DNA of 64,000 nt from Hyaloperonospora brassicae. Lineage: Eukaryota; Oomycota; Peronosporomycetes; Peronosporales; Peronosporaceae. The DNA is taken from assembly GCA_947650285.1 (NCBI GenBank), contig CANTFL010000353.1:1-64000 (forward strand), given 5' to 3'. Both the position numbers and the translations under genes were made by a program. Under the pieces are notes generated by a model. That model was not told the origin of the DNA and did no database searches. It saw only the letters and a list, made by a program, of their open reading frames with translations. This document shows, piece after piece, positions 10,639 through 20,916 of the stretch. Numbering within the stretch: the stretch's first letter is position 1; each line of letters begins with the position of its first letter.

Positions 10639-13600
10639 AGGCTCTGCATTATTGCATACGTGGAAAAAAAGAAGACGGAGCGCGAGAGTAAGCAGGATAC
10701 AGATATGGAAACAAATATATCTCGTTCGAAGTTGAAACGTGTCGCTTCTATGTCCCATCTAAAGCGGGTCGATGAATACTCGCGATCTGAACCAACTATG
10801 GAGATCGAGCTCGCTTACGGTGAATCTCGCGGATACTGGAAACATTATTCGCCCGGGAAGTGGTTCAAACAAGCGAAAGTCCTCGGCAAGATCAACAATG
10901 TAAAAGCCACTCTTCTATTTGATTCTGGTGCTGAAATATCGATCATTGACACCACCTTTGCTCGTGAGGTTGGTTGCAATATTGACGAAAATCAGCGACA
11001 GGAATGTATCGGGATCGGAGAAGCGCCGTACATGACGATGGGACGTACGAAGATCAAAGTAACCCTCGCAGGATCGTTAGTATACTATTTCAACGTGTGG
11101 GTAGGCGATCTGGCAGGGCAAGAAGCGATTCTGGGTATGGACTTTATGGTGCCTGCCGGAGTGCGGCTCGACCTAGCGGATGGCGCGCTGTGTCTACCAG
11201 AAGAAATCCGCATTCATCTCGCAGGACGTCGCCCCGCGTACGGATCAAAGATGCAACATATAACGGCGAAGGACCAACATGTGGTGATCCCGGTCGGAGA
11301 GTCAAGGGAAGTGAAGATCGGGATCGGAGGGGCTAAGATGAAGTTATGGGTCACCAGAGGACCGGACTGGGTACCTACGGTGATCTCGGGGTTTGGTAGA
11401 AGGAAGTACCTGCAGATGACCAACACTGGCGACCATGAGATCATATTACCTACCCACACTATATTAGGCATGTGGACCGAAGGCGATATGGTGCCGCGAA
11501 CCCAAGGTTTTGTGACAGTCGGGTCGGGGAAGTACAAAGAGTGGCAAACTCTGGCGTATGAGGCTACGACGGATCGAGCGAACGAACTCCCGAAAGAACA
11601 GATCGGACCATTAGTAGATCGCCCTACGTATGCTACTCCCAAACGTATCGCGAAACGTCCATCTGATACGTTGAAGAACCTATCTCCAGCGATTTCCACG
11701 GCAACGCGACAAGCTAACGATAGCGAATCGCAAAGGGCAGACGCTGTGGTTGCCAAGGAAGAAACAGTCAACAGAGCCGAACTATTGCGGATGAAAAATG
11801 ATCATGAGATCGGAACCCAATATGCAACGAAGGGAGATCGCGATATCGATCAAGAATGGCTACGTGACCGATCGTCTCTATCGAGAATCGATCCGACTAG
11901 TAAAAGGCTGAAGTCGGAGCAGCCGGGAGATACGCAAGAGCCTAAGGAAGAAGCAACGTTAAAGACTGAAGAAGCCGAGATCGCAGAAATACCAGTTTAC
12001 TACCACGAGAGCGGAGATTTGTTTGCTGAAGATATCGAGCAGCACATGGCAGTGCTACCAGAGATGTCGGCGACTACGGAAGAGGTTACGATTGATGACA
12101 TTCAGATCGGTGATCCCGATATACCTCTCACCACAGATCAACAGCAGCTCAGATCGCTGATCTGGAAGAGCCGTCACCTCCTCATGGGTAAAGGTAATGC
12201 TCTACCACCAGCAGCACGAGGCGCGATCTGTGATATTGATGTCGGTGGGGCAACACCGATAGCGCAAAGAGTACGTCCGGTCGCACCTAAATATCGGGAG
12301 AAGCTGTCGGACCTCATCAAGGGACTACTAGCGGCCAAGATCATCCAGCCATCCACGTCACCTTGGGCGTCTCCGATAGTGGTGATCATCAAGAAGAACG
12401 GAGTGGATATTCGCCTTTGTATTGATTATCGAAGAGTGAATCAGCTGACACGTCTGATGGTTTACCCCATGCCGTTGATCAGCGATCTGCTGGAAGACCT
12501 AGATAAAGCTTTATGGTACTGTTCGCTGGACATGGCTAGTGGATTCTGGGTGGTTGAGATGACTGAGCGAGCCAAACTGATCTCAGCGTTTGTCACACCG
12601 TTTGGTCTTTTCGAGTGGCTGCGAATGCCTTTTGGGCTTAAGAATGCGCCCCAAATTTATCAACGTCTGGTCGACAATGCGCTGTATGGATATCTCAAGA
12701 TCGGTCAAAGATCATCCTCTGATGGCCCGATTGACGTGTTCAAAGATGGCGAACCGGAGACAGATCGACGACCTTCCATACTGGGACGCCGATCTTACAT
12801 TGACGATATCCTCATACCAGCCACCTCATGGGAATCTCTGTACGCAAAAGTAGAGCGATTGCTGGAAGCATGTGATAAGTGGAATTTGTCTATCAGTCTC
12901 ACAAAGAGTTTTTGGGGGTGCCGTAAGGTCGAGTACTTGGGACACCGAGTGTCGATTGATGGTTTGGAGGCTCAGCCCAAGAACTTAGAGTCGTTGGTTA
13001 ATATTCCGTTTCCTAGCACTCTACGAGCTATGCAATCTTTTCTCGGGAGTTTGAACTATTACCGCCGCTTCATTGAGGATTTCGCGGTTTACGCCGCGGT
13101 GTTGTATGAGTTAAGAGAATCTGATTTCTTCGAGATCGGCCGATCTCAGCTCGCAGCAGGAGACGAATGGTTGAACGAAGATCGATGGACGGAAGCCAAG
13201 GTTGCTTTCACTATGCTAAAGGCCAAGATAGCTACAGCTCCTATGCTAAAACATTTCGACCCGGATCGTCCTCCTGTGATCGTGGTCTACGCTAGCAAGT
13301 GGGCTGTTTCAGCAGCCCTGATACAAGAGTACGATGGCGTATACCATCCGGTTACATTTACTAGCCGCACTTTGAAGCCCAACGAGCTTAACTATGGTAC
13401 AGTGGAAAAGGAAGTGCTGGCGCTACTTCGAGTATTGGATGTATGCTACACTACGCTGGCTTCGCGAGAGATCACTGTGCTGACCCGACATTCTACGTTG
13501 GCGTGGCTGATGCAATCTCGCGGGCTCAACGGGAGATTAGGACGGTGGGCTGCTTTGCTGTCGAACTGGACTATGGAGGTGAAGAGGTGCGAAAAAGGAG

Positions 13601-15948
13601 AAGAAGAGATTCTAGGTATGCTGGCAGCAAGTATCACTCCGAGAGAAGAAGTAGAAGAGATGCTGATTGCGATTTCCCCTCGAAAAGACTGCCGACTCAA
13701 AATAACGACGCCTCCTCCAACGGTGGAAGCGGATGAGGAGTTGTTGGTGGCCAGTTTCGACGGATCGGCTAGGATCAAAAAGAAAGGAGGGTCGTACAGT
13801 GCTGTGGTATGGAAGTTACCCGAGTGGACAATCGTGGCAGCAGAATCCAGATATGCTCACGATTTGACTGTGAATGAGGCGGAGTATAATGGCTTGCTAT
13901 TGTGCTTTGAGTTGCTCGCCGATCTGGACAGGGGGCGAGTAATTCTGTGTGGAGATTCTAATTTGGTGATTCGGCAGATGCGCGGTGAGATCGACTGCAA
14001 GGCACCGGGCCTTCAGCTTCTGAGACACAAAGCGTTGGAGAAGCTGCGATCCTGGCCTAGTCACGAGTTTCTACATATGAAGCGAGAATGGAACCAGAGC
14101 GCGGATCGACTAGCCAGCACAGCATTGCAGAGCGAAAAGGGAAGAACAATTGTGGCTGAAGACGATCGGCAAGATCTGATGACTCTGAACCGTCTCGACG
14201 AATTGTTGAAGCCCAAGCAAGATGGTCAGCTGGCTAGGATAACTGCAATCACGAGATCGGCCGAGAGGATACGTCATGAACCTGAAGTGATGCAGGAAGA
14301 GATAGTGCAGCGGATTAGGATTCAACGAATTGTCCAAGCTCAAGATGAAGAGCGTTGGATTGTTAATCTCAAGAAGTATCTGAGTGGCGATGTATCAAAC
14401 TTGGACGTGGGAGAGGTGAAGGTATGCGCAAAACTGGCGTCAGAGTACGAGATCGATGAGAGCGATCTGCTATTTTTCTGCCCCACGGCGAAAAGAGAGT
14501 CAGAAGATCGTGATGGTTTGATGCGGTTGGTGATCCCTGAGACGTTGCAACAGGATTTCTTGCACCACTATCATACGAGTCTAGAAGGAGGCCATCAGGG
14601 TATCGGTCGAACTTATCAGAGGATCAGATCGCGATTCCATTGGAGAGGACTGTACCGGAGCGTTCAACGATATGTGGGCGAATGTACCGACTGTGAAACC
14701 GGAAAAGGAAGCCCAATGATTCATGGGAGATCCCCGGGCAACCTACATGCATCGTATCCATTCCAGATCATCGCAATGGATCATATACCGTCGTTGCCCA
14801 AGTCCATCAAGGGGAATACCGAACTGCTCATTTGGGTGGACCTCTTCTCGGGGTATGTGATTGCAAAGGCTAGCTCTTCACGGACGGCACAAACGATAGC
14901 GGAGAATTACGAAGAATGTGTGTTTCGACGTTTCGGGGCTAGCGAAGCTATCAGGCACGACCGAGAACCGGGATTTATGTCTGACTTCTTTCGAGCTTTC
15001 AGCCGGATCGTGGGACAAAAACAGCGTGCTACTATGGCTTACAGGCCACAAGCAAATGGAACAGCCGAACGAATGGTGCAAACCCTGACGCACTCGCTCA
15101 AGATGTATGTGGCTGAAGTTGACCAACGAGACTGGGATGAGTATGCTGAGCGGCTTACATTTGCCATCAACACTGCACAAGATCGAGTTCGGGGGGACAC
15201 CCCATTTTATCTGATTCATGGATGGGACCCGCGATCAACGTTGGAAGCTACGCTATCAGTGGGGAACACGAGGACGAGAGATCGCGATCCAAAGCGGTGG
15301 AGATATAGTATTCAAAGACAATATCAGCGAGCTCGATCAGCGGTGAATGATCAACTACGACTTGCGATCCAAGAGAGGGCGGATCGTCATAACGAAAACG
15401 TAGAACAACACGAGATAGAAGTGGGAACGCAAGTTTGGCTATATCTGGACCGAGTTAAAGAAGGATACGCGAAGAAGCTAGCGCACATGTGGCATGGGCC
15501 ATTCCGAGTTGCAGACATATGTGGAGACCACGCTGTGAAATTGGAGATCGCTGGGACCCCTTATCGGCTATTTCCGATTGTACATTTATCGAAGCTGAAG
15601 AAGGTAAAAACGTTCCCTGAACGGCCGAAGGATCAGCTTATGATAGACGAAGCAGATCGCTTGGACTTTGATGAAGCTCTGCTACCAGAAGACAGTTGGG
15701 AGAGCGAGCTTGAAGAGGGAGAATATGAAGTAGAAGAAATATTGGACGTGCGATCGGGTAGGAAAACCCGTTATGGGCGAGTACATCGACAGTTTTTAGT
15801 GAAGTGGAAGGGACATCCTGATTTAAGTTGGGTGGATGAGGCCGATCTGAGTTGTGGGGCGATCTTGCAAGAGTTTGAGCGGAACCGAGTAAGCCGAAAC
15901 CGTTTCGAAGCGATGCAGTCTCACGAAGGCAAGTCGGACGAAGCTTAA
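10594..15948 (+). CDS. pol: Pol polyprotein: protease, RT, RNase H, second RNase H, integrase, chromodomain
   Basis: About 1784 residues if entered by a -1 shift at 10594; the frame is open upstream to 10498 without an ATG. Residues counted from 10594: aspartic protease FDSGAEISIID near 110; RT with LCIDYRR near 608 and the catalytic YIDD near 735, preceded by an extra hydrophilic stretch of about 30 residues; first RNase H near 895-980, where VVYASK and VLTRHS replace the usual Asp residues; second RNase H near 1050-1190 with FDGSAR, NEAEYNG, CGDSNL and SADRLAS, giving a full D-E-D-D set; integrase HHCC region near 1320-1375; integrase core Asp1396, Asp1456 and Glu1492 (35 residues between the last two); a GPF module (WHGPFRV); and a chromodomain near 1710-1760 (YEVEEILD, FLVKWKGH, SWVDEADL). 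The element copies RNA to DNA and the chromodomain probably steers integration to particular chromatin. Confidence 0.93.
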   Translation, partial: LGRSPGLNLVRAERSRLCIIAYVEKKKTERESKQDTDMETNISRSKLKRVASMSHLKRVDEYSRSEPTMEIELAYGESRGYWKHYSPGKWFKQAKVLGKINNVKATLLFDSGAEISIIDTTFAREVGCNIDENQRQECIGIGEAPYMTMGRTKIKVTLAGSLVYYFNVWVGDLAGQEAILGMDFMVPAGVRLDLADGALCLPEEIRIHLAGRRPAYGSKMQHITAKDQHVVIPVGESREVKIGIGGAKMKLWVTRGPDWVPTVISGFGRRKYLQMTNTGDHEIILPTHTILGMWTEGDMVPRTQGFVTVGSGKYKEWQTLAYEATTDRANELPKEQIGPLVDRPTYATPKRIAKRPSDTLKNLSPAISTATRQANDSESQRADAVVAKEETVNRAELLRMKNDHEIGTQYATKGDRDIDQEWLRDRSSLSRIDPTSKRLKSEQPGDTQEPKEEATLKTEEAEIAEIPVYYHESGDLFAEDIEQHMAVLPEMSATTEEVTIDDIQIGDPDIPLTTDQQQLRSLIWKSRHLLMGKGNALPPAARGAICDIDVGGATPIAQRVRPVAPKYREKLSDLIKGLLAAKIIQPSTSPWASPIVVIIKKNGVDIRLCIDYRRVNQLTRLMVYPMPLISDLLEDLDKALWYCSLDMASGFWVVEMTERAKLISAFVTPFGLFEWLRMPFGLKNAPQIYQRLVDNALYGYLKIGQRSSSDGPIDVFKDGEPETDRRPSILGRRSYIDDILIPATSWESLYAKVERLLEACDKWNLSISLTKSFWGCRKVEYLGHRVSIDGLEAQPKNLESLVNIPFPSTLRAMQSFLGSLNYYRRFIEDFAVYAAVLYELRESDFFEIGRSQLAAGDEWLNEDRWTEAKVAFTMLKAKIATAPMLKHFDPDRPPVIVVYASKWAVSAALIQEYDGVYHPVTFTSRTLKPNELNYGTVEKEVLALLRVLDVCYTTLASREITVLTRHSTLAWLMQSRGLNGRLGRWAALLSNWTMEVKRCEKGEEEILGMLAASITPREEVEEMLIAISPRKDCRLKITTPPPTVEADEELLVASFDGSARIKKKGGSYSAVVWKLPEWTIVAAESRYAHDLTVNEAEYNGLLLCFELLADLDRGRVILCGDSNLVIRQMRGEIDCKAPGLQLLRHKALEKLRSWPSHEFLHMKREWNQSADRLASTALQSEKGRTIVAEDDRQDLMTLNRLDELLKPKQDGQLARITAITRSAERIRHEPEVMQEEIVQRIRIQRIVQAQDEERWIVNLKKYLSGDVSNLDVGEVKVCAKLASEYEIDESDLLFFCPTAKRESEDRDGLMRLVIPETLQQDFLHHYHTSLEGGHQGIGRTYQRIRSRFHWRGLYRSVQRYVGECTDCETGKGSPMIHGRSPGNLHASYPFQIIAMDHIPSLPKSIKGNTELLIWVDLFSGYVIAKASSSRTAQTIAENYEECVFRRFGASEAIRHDREPGFMSDFFRAFSRIVGQKQRATMAYRPQANGTAERMVQTLTHSLKMYVAEVDQRDWDEYAERLTFAINTAQDRVRGDTPFYLIHGWDPRSTLEATLSVGNTRTRDRDPKRWRYSIQRQYQRARSAVNDQLRLAIQERADRHNENVEQHEIEVGTQVWLYLDRVKEGYAKKLAHMWHGPFRVADICGDHAVKLEIAGTPYRLFPIVHLSKLKKVKTFPERPKDQLMIDEADRLDFDEALLPEDSWESELEEGEYEVEEILDVRSGRKTRYGRVHRQFLVKWKGHPDLSWVDEADLSCGAILQEFERNRVSRNRFEAMQSHEGKSDEA

Positions 15949-16247
15949 TGATCTGGACAGGTATGCTGGAAGGTGTTAAATGCGGATGGAGGGGTTGAAA
16001 GATGTGCTAGACGGTAGCATATGCTGGTGGATGAGGTTGCAAGATGTGCTAGGAGGTAGTGCATGCTGCCAAATGGGGTTTTTGTGTGTGAGTATGGAGA
16101 CAGTCAAGTGAATTACCTTACTAAATGATGTGGAGCGATGAGGATCGAGGTTGTGGAAGTTACAAAGAATGGAGTATCAAAAGAAGAAGATGATTGAATG
16201 ACTTACACGAGTATGAAAGACGATCGGGTTTGGACACCGATCTTGGA

Positions 16248-19202
16248 CTAAGATGATGGAGCAGGCTTGAACTTGTCCTGTAGACGAGGGATCTGCGATC
16301 CGGGGTGATCCCAAGGGGCGTTACGAAACTGATTGCGCCAAGGATCCTCTTGGTCCGCCATCTCCAATGCCTCTAACAAGTCGGCGGGGTCGTTAGAGTG
16401 TCCTAACCCTGGATACCAAACTCGTTCTTCATGTGGGCGTGGATAGTGGAGGAAGAAAGGATCCAGCAAGATGTCGAGATCGCAGTGGCCAGCGATCATG
16501 CCGCTGAGTATCCTCTTCAAGAAGTTCTTCCAACGCGCTCCAAAGCGAGATCGGCGTTGCTTTCGTTGACGCCAGAACGTTTGCATGAACCGTTCAGATC
16601 GTCGTTGGGCCGGGGAGATCGGGAAAGCATGAGTGGACTCCCACAGAGCTTGTCGATGAGTGGACTCGAGCTCCAGGTAGCGATGGCTCATGTCACTGTA
16701 CCATCCAGTCATAGTGAATGATATCGGATTCACGGGGATCACGATATTATCCCAAGGGGCGGTAGCGTAAAGAGCCTGGATGTGCTGCCGCGAGATCAGC
16801 CCAGAGGCCCAAGTCCCCGTCGGTGGAGCTCGCACATGACTGTGGACGGGAAACAGAAAATCCCTGGGCTTGGAGTAGTGGTGAAATAGCAGCTCAATGG
16901 TCATGGTCCGCACACAAACCATCGCGATCCGCGAAACTGACCATGGAGCGATCTCGGAAGCTACCCGTCGGGAAGGCGCCAGATAGCTGGGAATCCACCG
17001 ATCCCGTGGCTGCTGGAGTGGCGGAAGGTTGTCGAAATCAACGGATGAGATGATTCTGTTAGCCACTGGGCGCGCCGGAAGGACGATGCTGTTATCGCTG
17101 TCGGACAAATGTCGATCCGAAAGCGCAGTGGACCCCTGAGGTGGACTAACGGAGTCAGTCTCGCTGTGTGTCTCCTCGGTCGGCGAGGCCTCCACATCTT
17201 CTAAGTCGCCATCATCTTGAATTTCAACCACGGGAACAGCCGCGACCGGAATGGACGGGTACGAAAGATAACGAGGCTCCGGAGCGGCTGGAGGCGGCGA
17301 ACGCGACATTGCTTGAGCCAACGCAGTAGCTGCGGAAGAAGCGGGAGCAACCTGAGCGGCCGGAGAGGGGTCTGGAATTGAAGGTCGGGCAACCGATCCA
17401 GGTTGACGACGAGCGGCCGATCTCGAGTGGGACAATACAGACCGAGTCAAATCATCCGAGCTAGAGTCCGACTCGATCAGCTTCCCATTTCCCGATCCTG
17501 TCCCAGAAGTCGTGGACGAAGGCGGAGAGGAAGAAGAACTGGATGAAGGCTCGGGTGGGTCCGATCTGGGAAGATTCTTGGAAGCCATTGAAGGATTCAA
17601 CGACAACAGCCGGGAAGCTACACGGGAGGCGGAAGAATCTCGGGATCGTGATCTTGGTTGAACCCGCTGACGCTTAGCAGGCGGGCCTGACGATCTCGAT
17701 CTGGACCTACGGGCAAGCGATCTCGATCTCTGGGTAGTGGAAGTGGATGGCGATCTGGCCTGAGTAGCACTCGTAGGCATCGGTCGAACGGGCAACGTAG
17801 AGGACTGGGACCCGAGTATGGCACTGTTCAGTGTGTCGAGAAGCGCTCGGTGTTCGGCTATAGCCCGATCCCGGTCACGCTCCGCCACCTGTAGCTGGTC
17901 GTGTACCGTGAGGTGTTCCGCAAGCTGATGACGGAGGTTGGCGTTTTCCAGACGCGAAAGTGCCAACTGACCCTCCAGAGGAGTCAAGCCATCCACTTGT
18001 TGTATGAGATCGCTGATCGAAGCCAATCCCTCTGCGATCTCCGCCTGAGACCGATCCAACTCTTCCTTCAAATGCAGAACATCGATGTGAAGGAAAGACC
18101 TGTCCATGGTCAGCTGGTCACGCTGCTGTCGGAGAGAATTAAGTTCGGCTTGGAGCAACCGAAGTTGAGCCCTCAAAAAGTTCACCTGTCGTTCCAAGCT
18201 GCCTTGATCCTCCTCGTTGGCACGTAACAAAGCGCGTAGTCGACGAACCTCCTCCGATTGATCACGATGTGTCCGCAGAGCGTGTTTACAATCTCTCAAA
18301 GAATGTACTGCGTCGACGTAGCGGCCCTGCATCCAATCGTATCGACGCTGGACGAAGGAGACGAAGGGGGCGGCCCGTCCATACAGAAAATCAATCTCGT
18401 CTTCCAAGCGATCCCCCCGGGCGACCGCACCTCGGTACAAATGCTGAAGCTCATGAATGGTATCAGCTTGGCTACGGAAGGTGGCCTCTCGATCCCATAA
18501 ATAAGAGATCGTAGCCAACGTACGACGAACGTCGTCGGCAGAAACTCTTGGAACGTGGCCGGTGACGTCCGCAGCTGGAGCAGATCCCACAAGAGGCTGA
18601 CTAGCGGCCAGGGGGTCGGATCCAAATGTACTCAGGGTCGCCGGAGATGCGGGAGATAAGCACGGTCTTGTCGGCTGTCGATCTGGTAATCCTGGGGCGA
18701 TCGCTGGTGATCCGGCTGGGCTAAGATGACTTGAAGACTCATTTCGATCTGGGACGATTGGAGCATACAACCCGCGATCTGGCGATCCAGGCGGTAAGTC
18801 TCGGGATGGAGACGAGGGTCTAGTCGGCGGTCGATCTGGCGATCCCGGGGCGATTGTTGGCGATCCGGTCGGACCAAGATGACGTGGTGAACCAGGCCGA
18901 TCTGGGACCGCTGGAATGTGTTCTCCGTGATCGGGCGAACCGGTTGACTGGTCGCGATCTGGAGACATAAGCACTGTGGAACCTTCTGAAGAGATCGGCG
19001 AGGTGGGGAGAGGTGTCGGAGAGTCCATGAGACGGACTTGAGTGGTTGGAGCGAAGTTGATGAGTGACTGTACTGAGGTCGATTGCTGTACAAAGGACTT
19101 CAGTACAGGGGGCGGTTGTGGCAAAGTCACTAATAAAAACTTCGTGCGAGGATCGGTGGCCACATATTGGAAGCGCCACTTACTGGTGGAAAATGAGGCC
19201 AT
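16248..19202 (-). CDS. Antisense ORF of the young Ty3 element, long coiled-coil protein of unknown function
   Basis: An uninterrupted 984-codon frame on the strand opposite gag-pol, between pol and the 3' LTR. The first in-frame ATG (19202, MASFSTSKWRF) is 86 bp inside the 3' LTR; the next (19028, MDSPTPLPTSP) is just outside it. Residues from 19202: Pro/Ser/Asp-rich repeats up to about 200 (SPDRPPTRPS, GSPDRGLY), a coiled coil from about 290 to 460 (LERQVNFLRAQLRLL, LHLKEELDRSQ), a Ser/Arg-rich stretch (SRSLARRSRSRS), an acidic Ser-rich stretch, and a conserved-looking C-terminus with HRQALWESTHAFPIS and RKQRRSRFGARWK. It has no signal peptide or membrane segment, so it is not a typical envelope gene. 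A diverged copy survives at 1-2007. I recognise no family. Confidence 0.75.
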   Translation of the reverse strand: MASFSTSKWRFQYVATDPRTKFLLVTLPQPPPVLKSFVQQSTSVQSLINFAPTTQVRLMDSPTPLPTSPISSEGSTVLMSPDRDQSTGSPDHGEHIPAVPDRPGSPRHLGPTGSPTIAPGSPDRPPTRPSSPSRDLPPGSPDRGLYAPIVPDRNESSSHLSPAGSPAIAPGLPDRQPTRPCLSPASPATLSTFGSDPLAASQPLVGSAPAADVTGHVPRVSADDVRRTLATISYLWDREATFRSQADTIHELQHLYRGAVARGDRLEDEIDFLYGRAAPFVSFVQRRYDWMQGRYVDAVHSLRDCKHALRTHRDQSEEVRRLRALLRANEEDQGSLERQVNFLRAQLRLLQAELNSLRQQRDQLTMDRSFLHIDVLHLKEELDRSQAEIAEGLASISDLIQQVDGLTPLEGQLALSRLENANLRHQLAEHLTVHDQLQVAERDRDRAIAEHRALLDTLNSAILGSQSSTLPVRPMPTSATQARSPSTSTTQRSRSLARRSRSRSSGPPAKRQRVQPRSRSRDSSASRVASRLLSLNPSMASKNLPRSDPPEPSSSSSSSPPSSTTSGTGSGNGKLIESDSSSDDLTRSVLSHSRSAARRQPGSVARPSIPDPSPAAQVAPASSAATALAQAMSRSPPPAAPEPRYLSYPSIPVAAVPVVEIQDDGDLEDVEASPTEETHSETDSVSPPQGSTALSDRHLSDSDNSIVLPARPVANRIISSVDFDNLPPLQQPRDRWIPSYLAPSRRVASEIAPWSVSRIAMVCVRTMTIELLFHHYSKPRDFLFPVHSHVRAPPTGTWASGLISRQHIQALYATAPWDNIVIPVNPISFTMTGWYSDMSHRYLELESTHRQALWESTHAFPISPAQRRSERFMQTFWRQRKQRRSRFGARWKNFLKRILSGMIAGHCDLDILLDPFFLHYPRPHEERVWYPGLGHSNDPADLLEALEMADQEDPWRNQFRNAPWDHPGSQIPRLQDKFKPAPSS

Positions 19203-20912
19203 GGGACCTGGCGATCCAATAAGAAGATGGAAAACGATCTCCACTAGGATCGGCGATCCGATCCAACTGTCGTCAGACTGATGGGTATGGAACTATCTGA
19301 GACAGGGCAATCTGGGACAGGACGACAGATAGAACGATTTCCAAGGAGCGATCTGGGACAAGGATCTGGGACAAGGTGATGTGAAGTGACTCTGTGACGA
19401 AGGTGTAACATCATGCAGACCGGTGACATTCTCTATGGGTCTCCCAAAGGAAGTACTGATTTAGGTTAATTATGGACCGATCTGGAAGTGGGGATGTTTG
19501 TGGGGGTCCGTGGGACCGTTGTAAGAAGTGTGGATGGTCCTATTGTGCGGATAAACCGTTGAGTATGGTATCCGAGCATGCACAATGAACGGAAAGGTCA
19601 TATAGGACCGGATCGCACTGTGTCGATCCTCAACGATCTCGAATTTGACATCAGATCGGTCATGTTCCCTGCTGGTTATGGATATATCGATGATGGAGCT
19701 ATCGTATGATGATGTACATGCTTGTGGAAGGTCTATAAGAGATTTCCCAAACGTTCAGACCGAAAGAGCCAGTGGAAGCCGGTCAAATGGACGTCGCAAA
19801 ATGGATTTAGGCACATTCCTTATTTGGATACTATTTTGGACCTTTCGGTACCAAAATTGGGTATTTAGTACCGTATTTGGAATTTGGTCCCTTTTGGTGT
19901 CTAGGTACGATATCGGGAGTATTGGCGCTATCTTTGGAGTACAGGTTACGAGATTTCGACACGTGTTCAAAGGGGCGGTCAAGCGTAAAGGTGATATCGA
20001 CTTGGAGAGTGACCTGCGGTTGGGAATAGGCTTAAGGATAGGTTGGATATTAATTTGGTTGGTTAATAAACAGACTTGAACTCTACTTCTTCTGCTCACG
20101 ACGCACGCCCTCCTCCCCTCTTCTCCGGGCAAGATTGATTTGGCTTCCCCGGCGGGTCAAGGCACGCGTGTTACAGGGACACAGAAGACCGATCTTGGAT
20201 TGTTGGCCAAGATCGAGAAGAGCGATCTCGGGATATCTGGCCCGGATCGATCAAGTACTCACCACACTCAACTCAACTGCTAGGGTAGCAGCAACACAAG
20301 GAAAGGAAAAGGACTTTGGACACAAGATCGCGAGACGGCTCAAGTGGTTAGAAGATCTGGACAAGGCGTTCAAGACAAGACCGAGCAAGATCGAAGCGAT
20401 CTATTGGACAGATCGGCACGTTTCATTTTGGCGAAACTAAGAACCGATCTGCCCAATTGCGCACTTCCAGCAAGATCGGCCGATCCCAAGAGCAAGATCG
20501 GACCGATCTCAAGGCAAGATCGACGCAAGATAACTATTTGCTGAGTGAAGATTTCCGCACAGCAAAGACCCCGATCCCGAAAACAAATCGAGATCGGTGT
20601 GATTCAAGATCGAGATCGCGACATCTCCAAATAGAGATCACCGCGACTCAAGATCAAGATCGCAGAACCCCCGTTCGTGGTGTGAAGATTTCCGCACCGG
20701 AAGCGAACGCTCAACCCAACCTCTCAGCGAGATCGACATCTCCCAAGGCCGTTACGAAGAGCTCAAGCCAGCCCAACCGACGGGTACACAAGGTGAGCAC
20801 AAGGCTATACATCAAGGCACGGATCGGAGTACCCCCTCCGTGAGTCGGCAAGTCTGGGCAAGTGGAAGATCGACACTCACTAAAGCAATTTTGTGAGATC
20901 GACTTCACCACA
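19117..20912 (+). repeat. 3' LTR of the young Ty3 element
   Basis: 1796-bp copy of 6315-8110, from TGTGG to CCACA. In the antisense direction it contains the start of the antisense ORF, so an antisense promoter, if there is one, should lie in this LTR. Confidence 0.95.
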
Positions 20913-20916
20913 GTGG
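20913..20916. repeat. Target site duplication GTGG, right copy
   Basis: GTGG directly after the 3' LTR, matching 6311-6314. The old pol frame resumes here on the minus strand. Confidence 0.75.

Larger units (their letters stand above)
6315..20912 (+). mobile_element. Young, apparently intact Ty3/gypsy chromovirus-type LTR retrotransposon (14.6 kb)
   Basis: A complete LTR element. It has two direct repeats of 1796 bp starting TGTGG and ending CCACA, a 4-bp target duplication (GTGG), a primer-binding-site candidate touching the 5' LTR, gag, pol and an antisense gene. Domain order is protease, RT, RNase H, second RNase H, integrase, chromodomain, which is the Ty3/gypsy order. No stop or frameshift breaks gag, pol or the antisense gene, and no difference between the LTRs was noticed by eye, so insertion is recent. 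The 300-bp spacer between pol and the antisense gene (15949-16247) holds an imperfect direct repeat of about 40 bp (about 15995-16070, containing AAGATGTGCTAG) and no gene. A short purine-rich run (AGGGGGCGG) just before the 3' LTR could be the polypurine tract. Confidence 0.95.

Noticed and set aside
16248..19202. Antisense gene as an envelope gene
   Set aside because: No signal peptide, no transmembrane segment, and it lies on the strand opposite to gag-pol.
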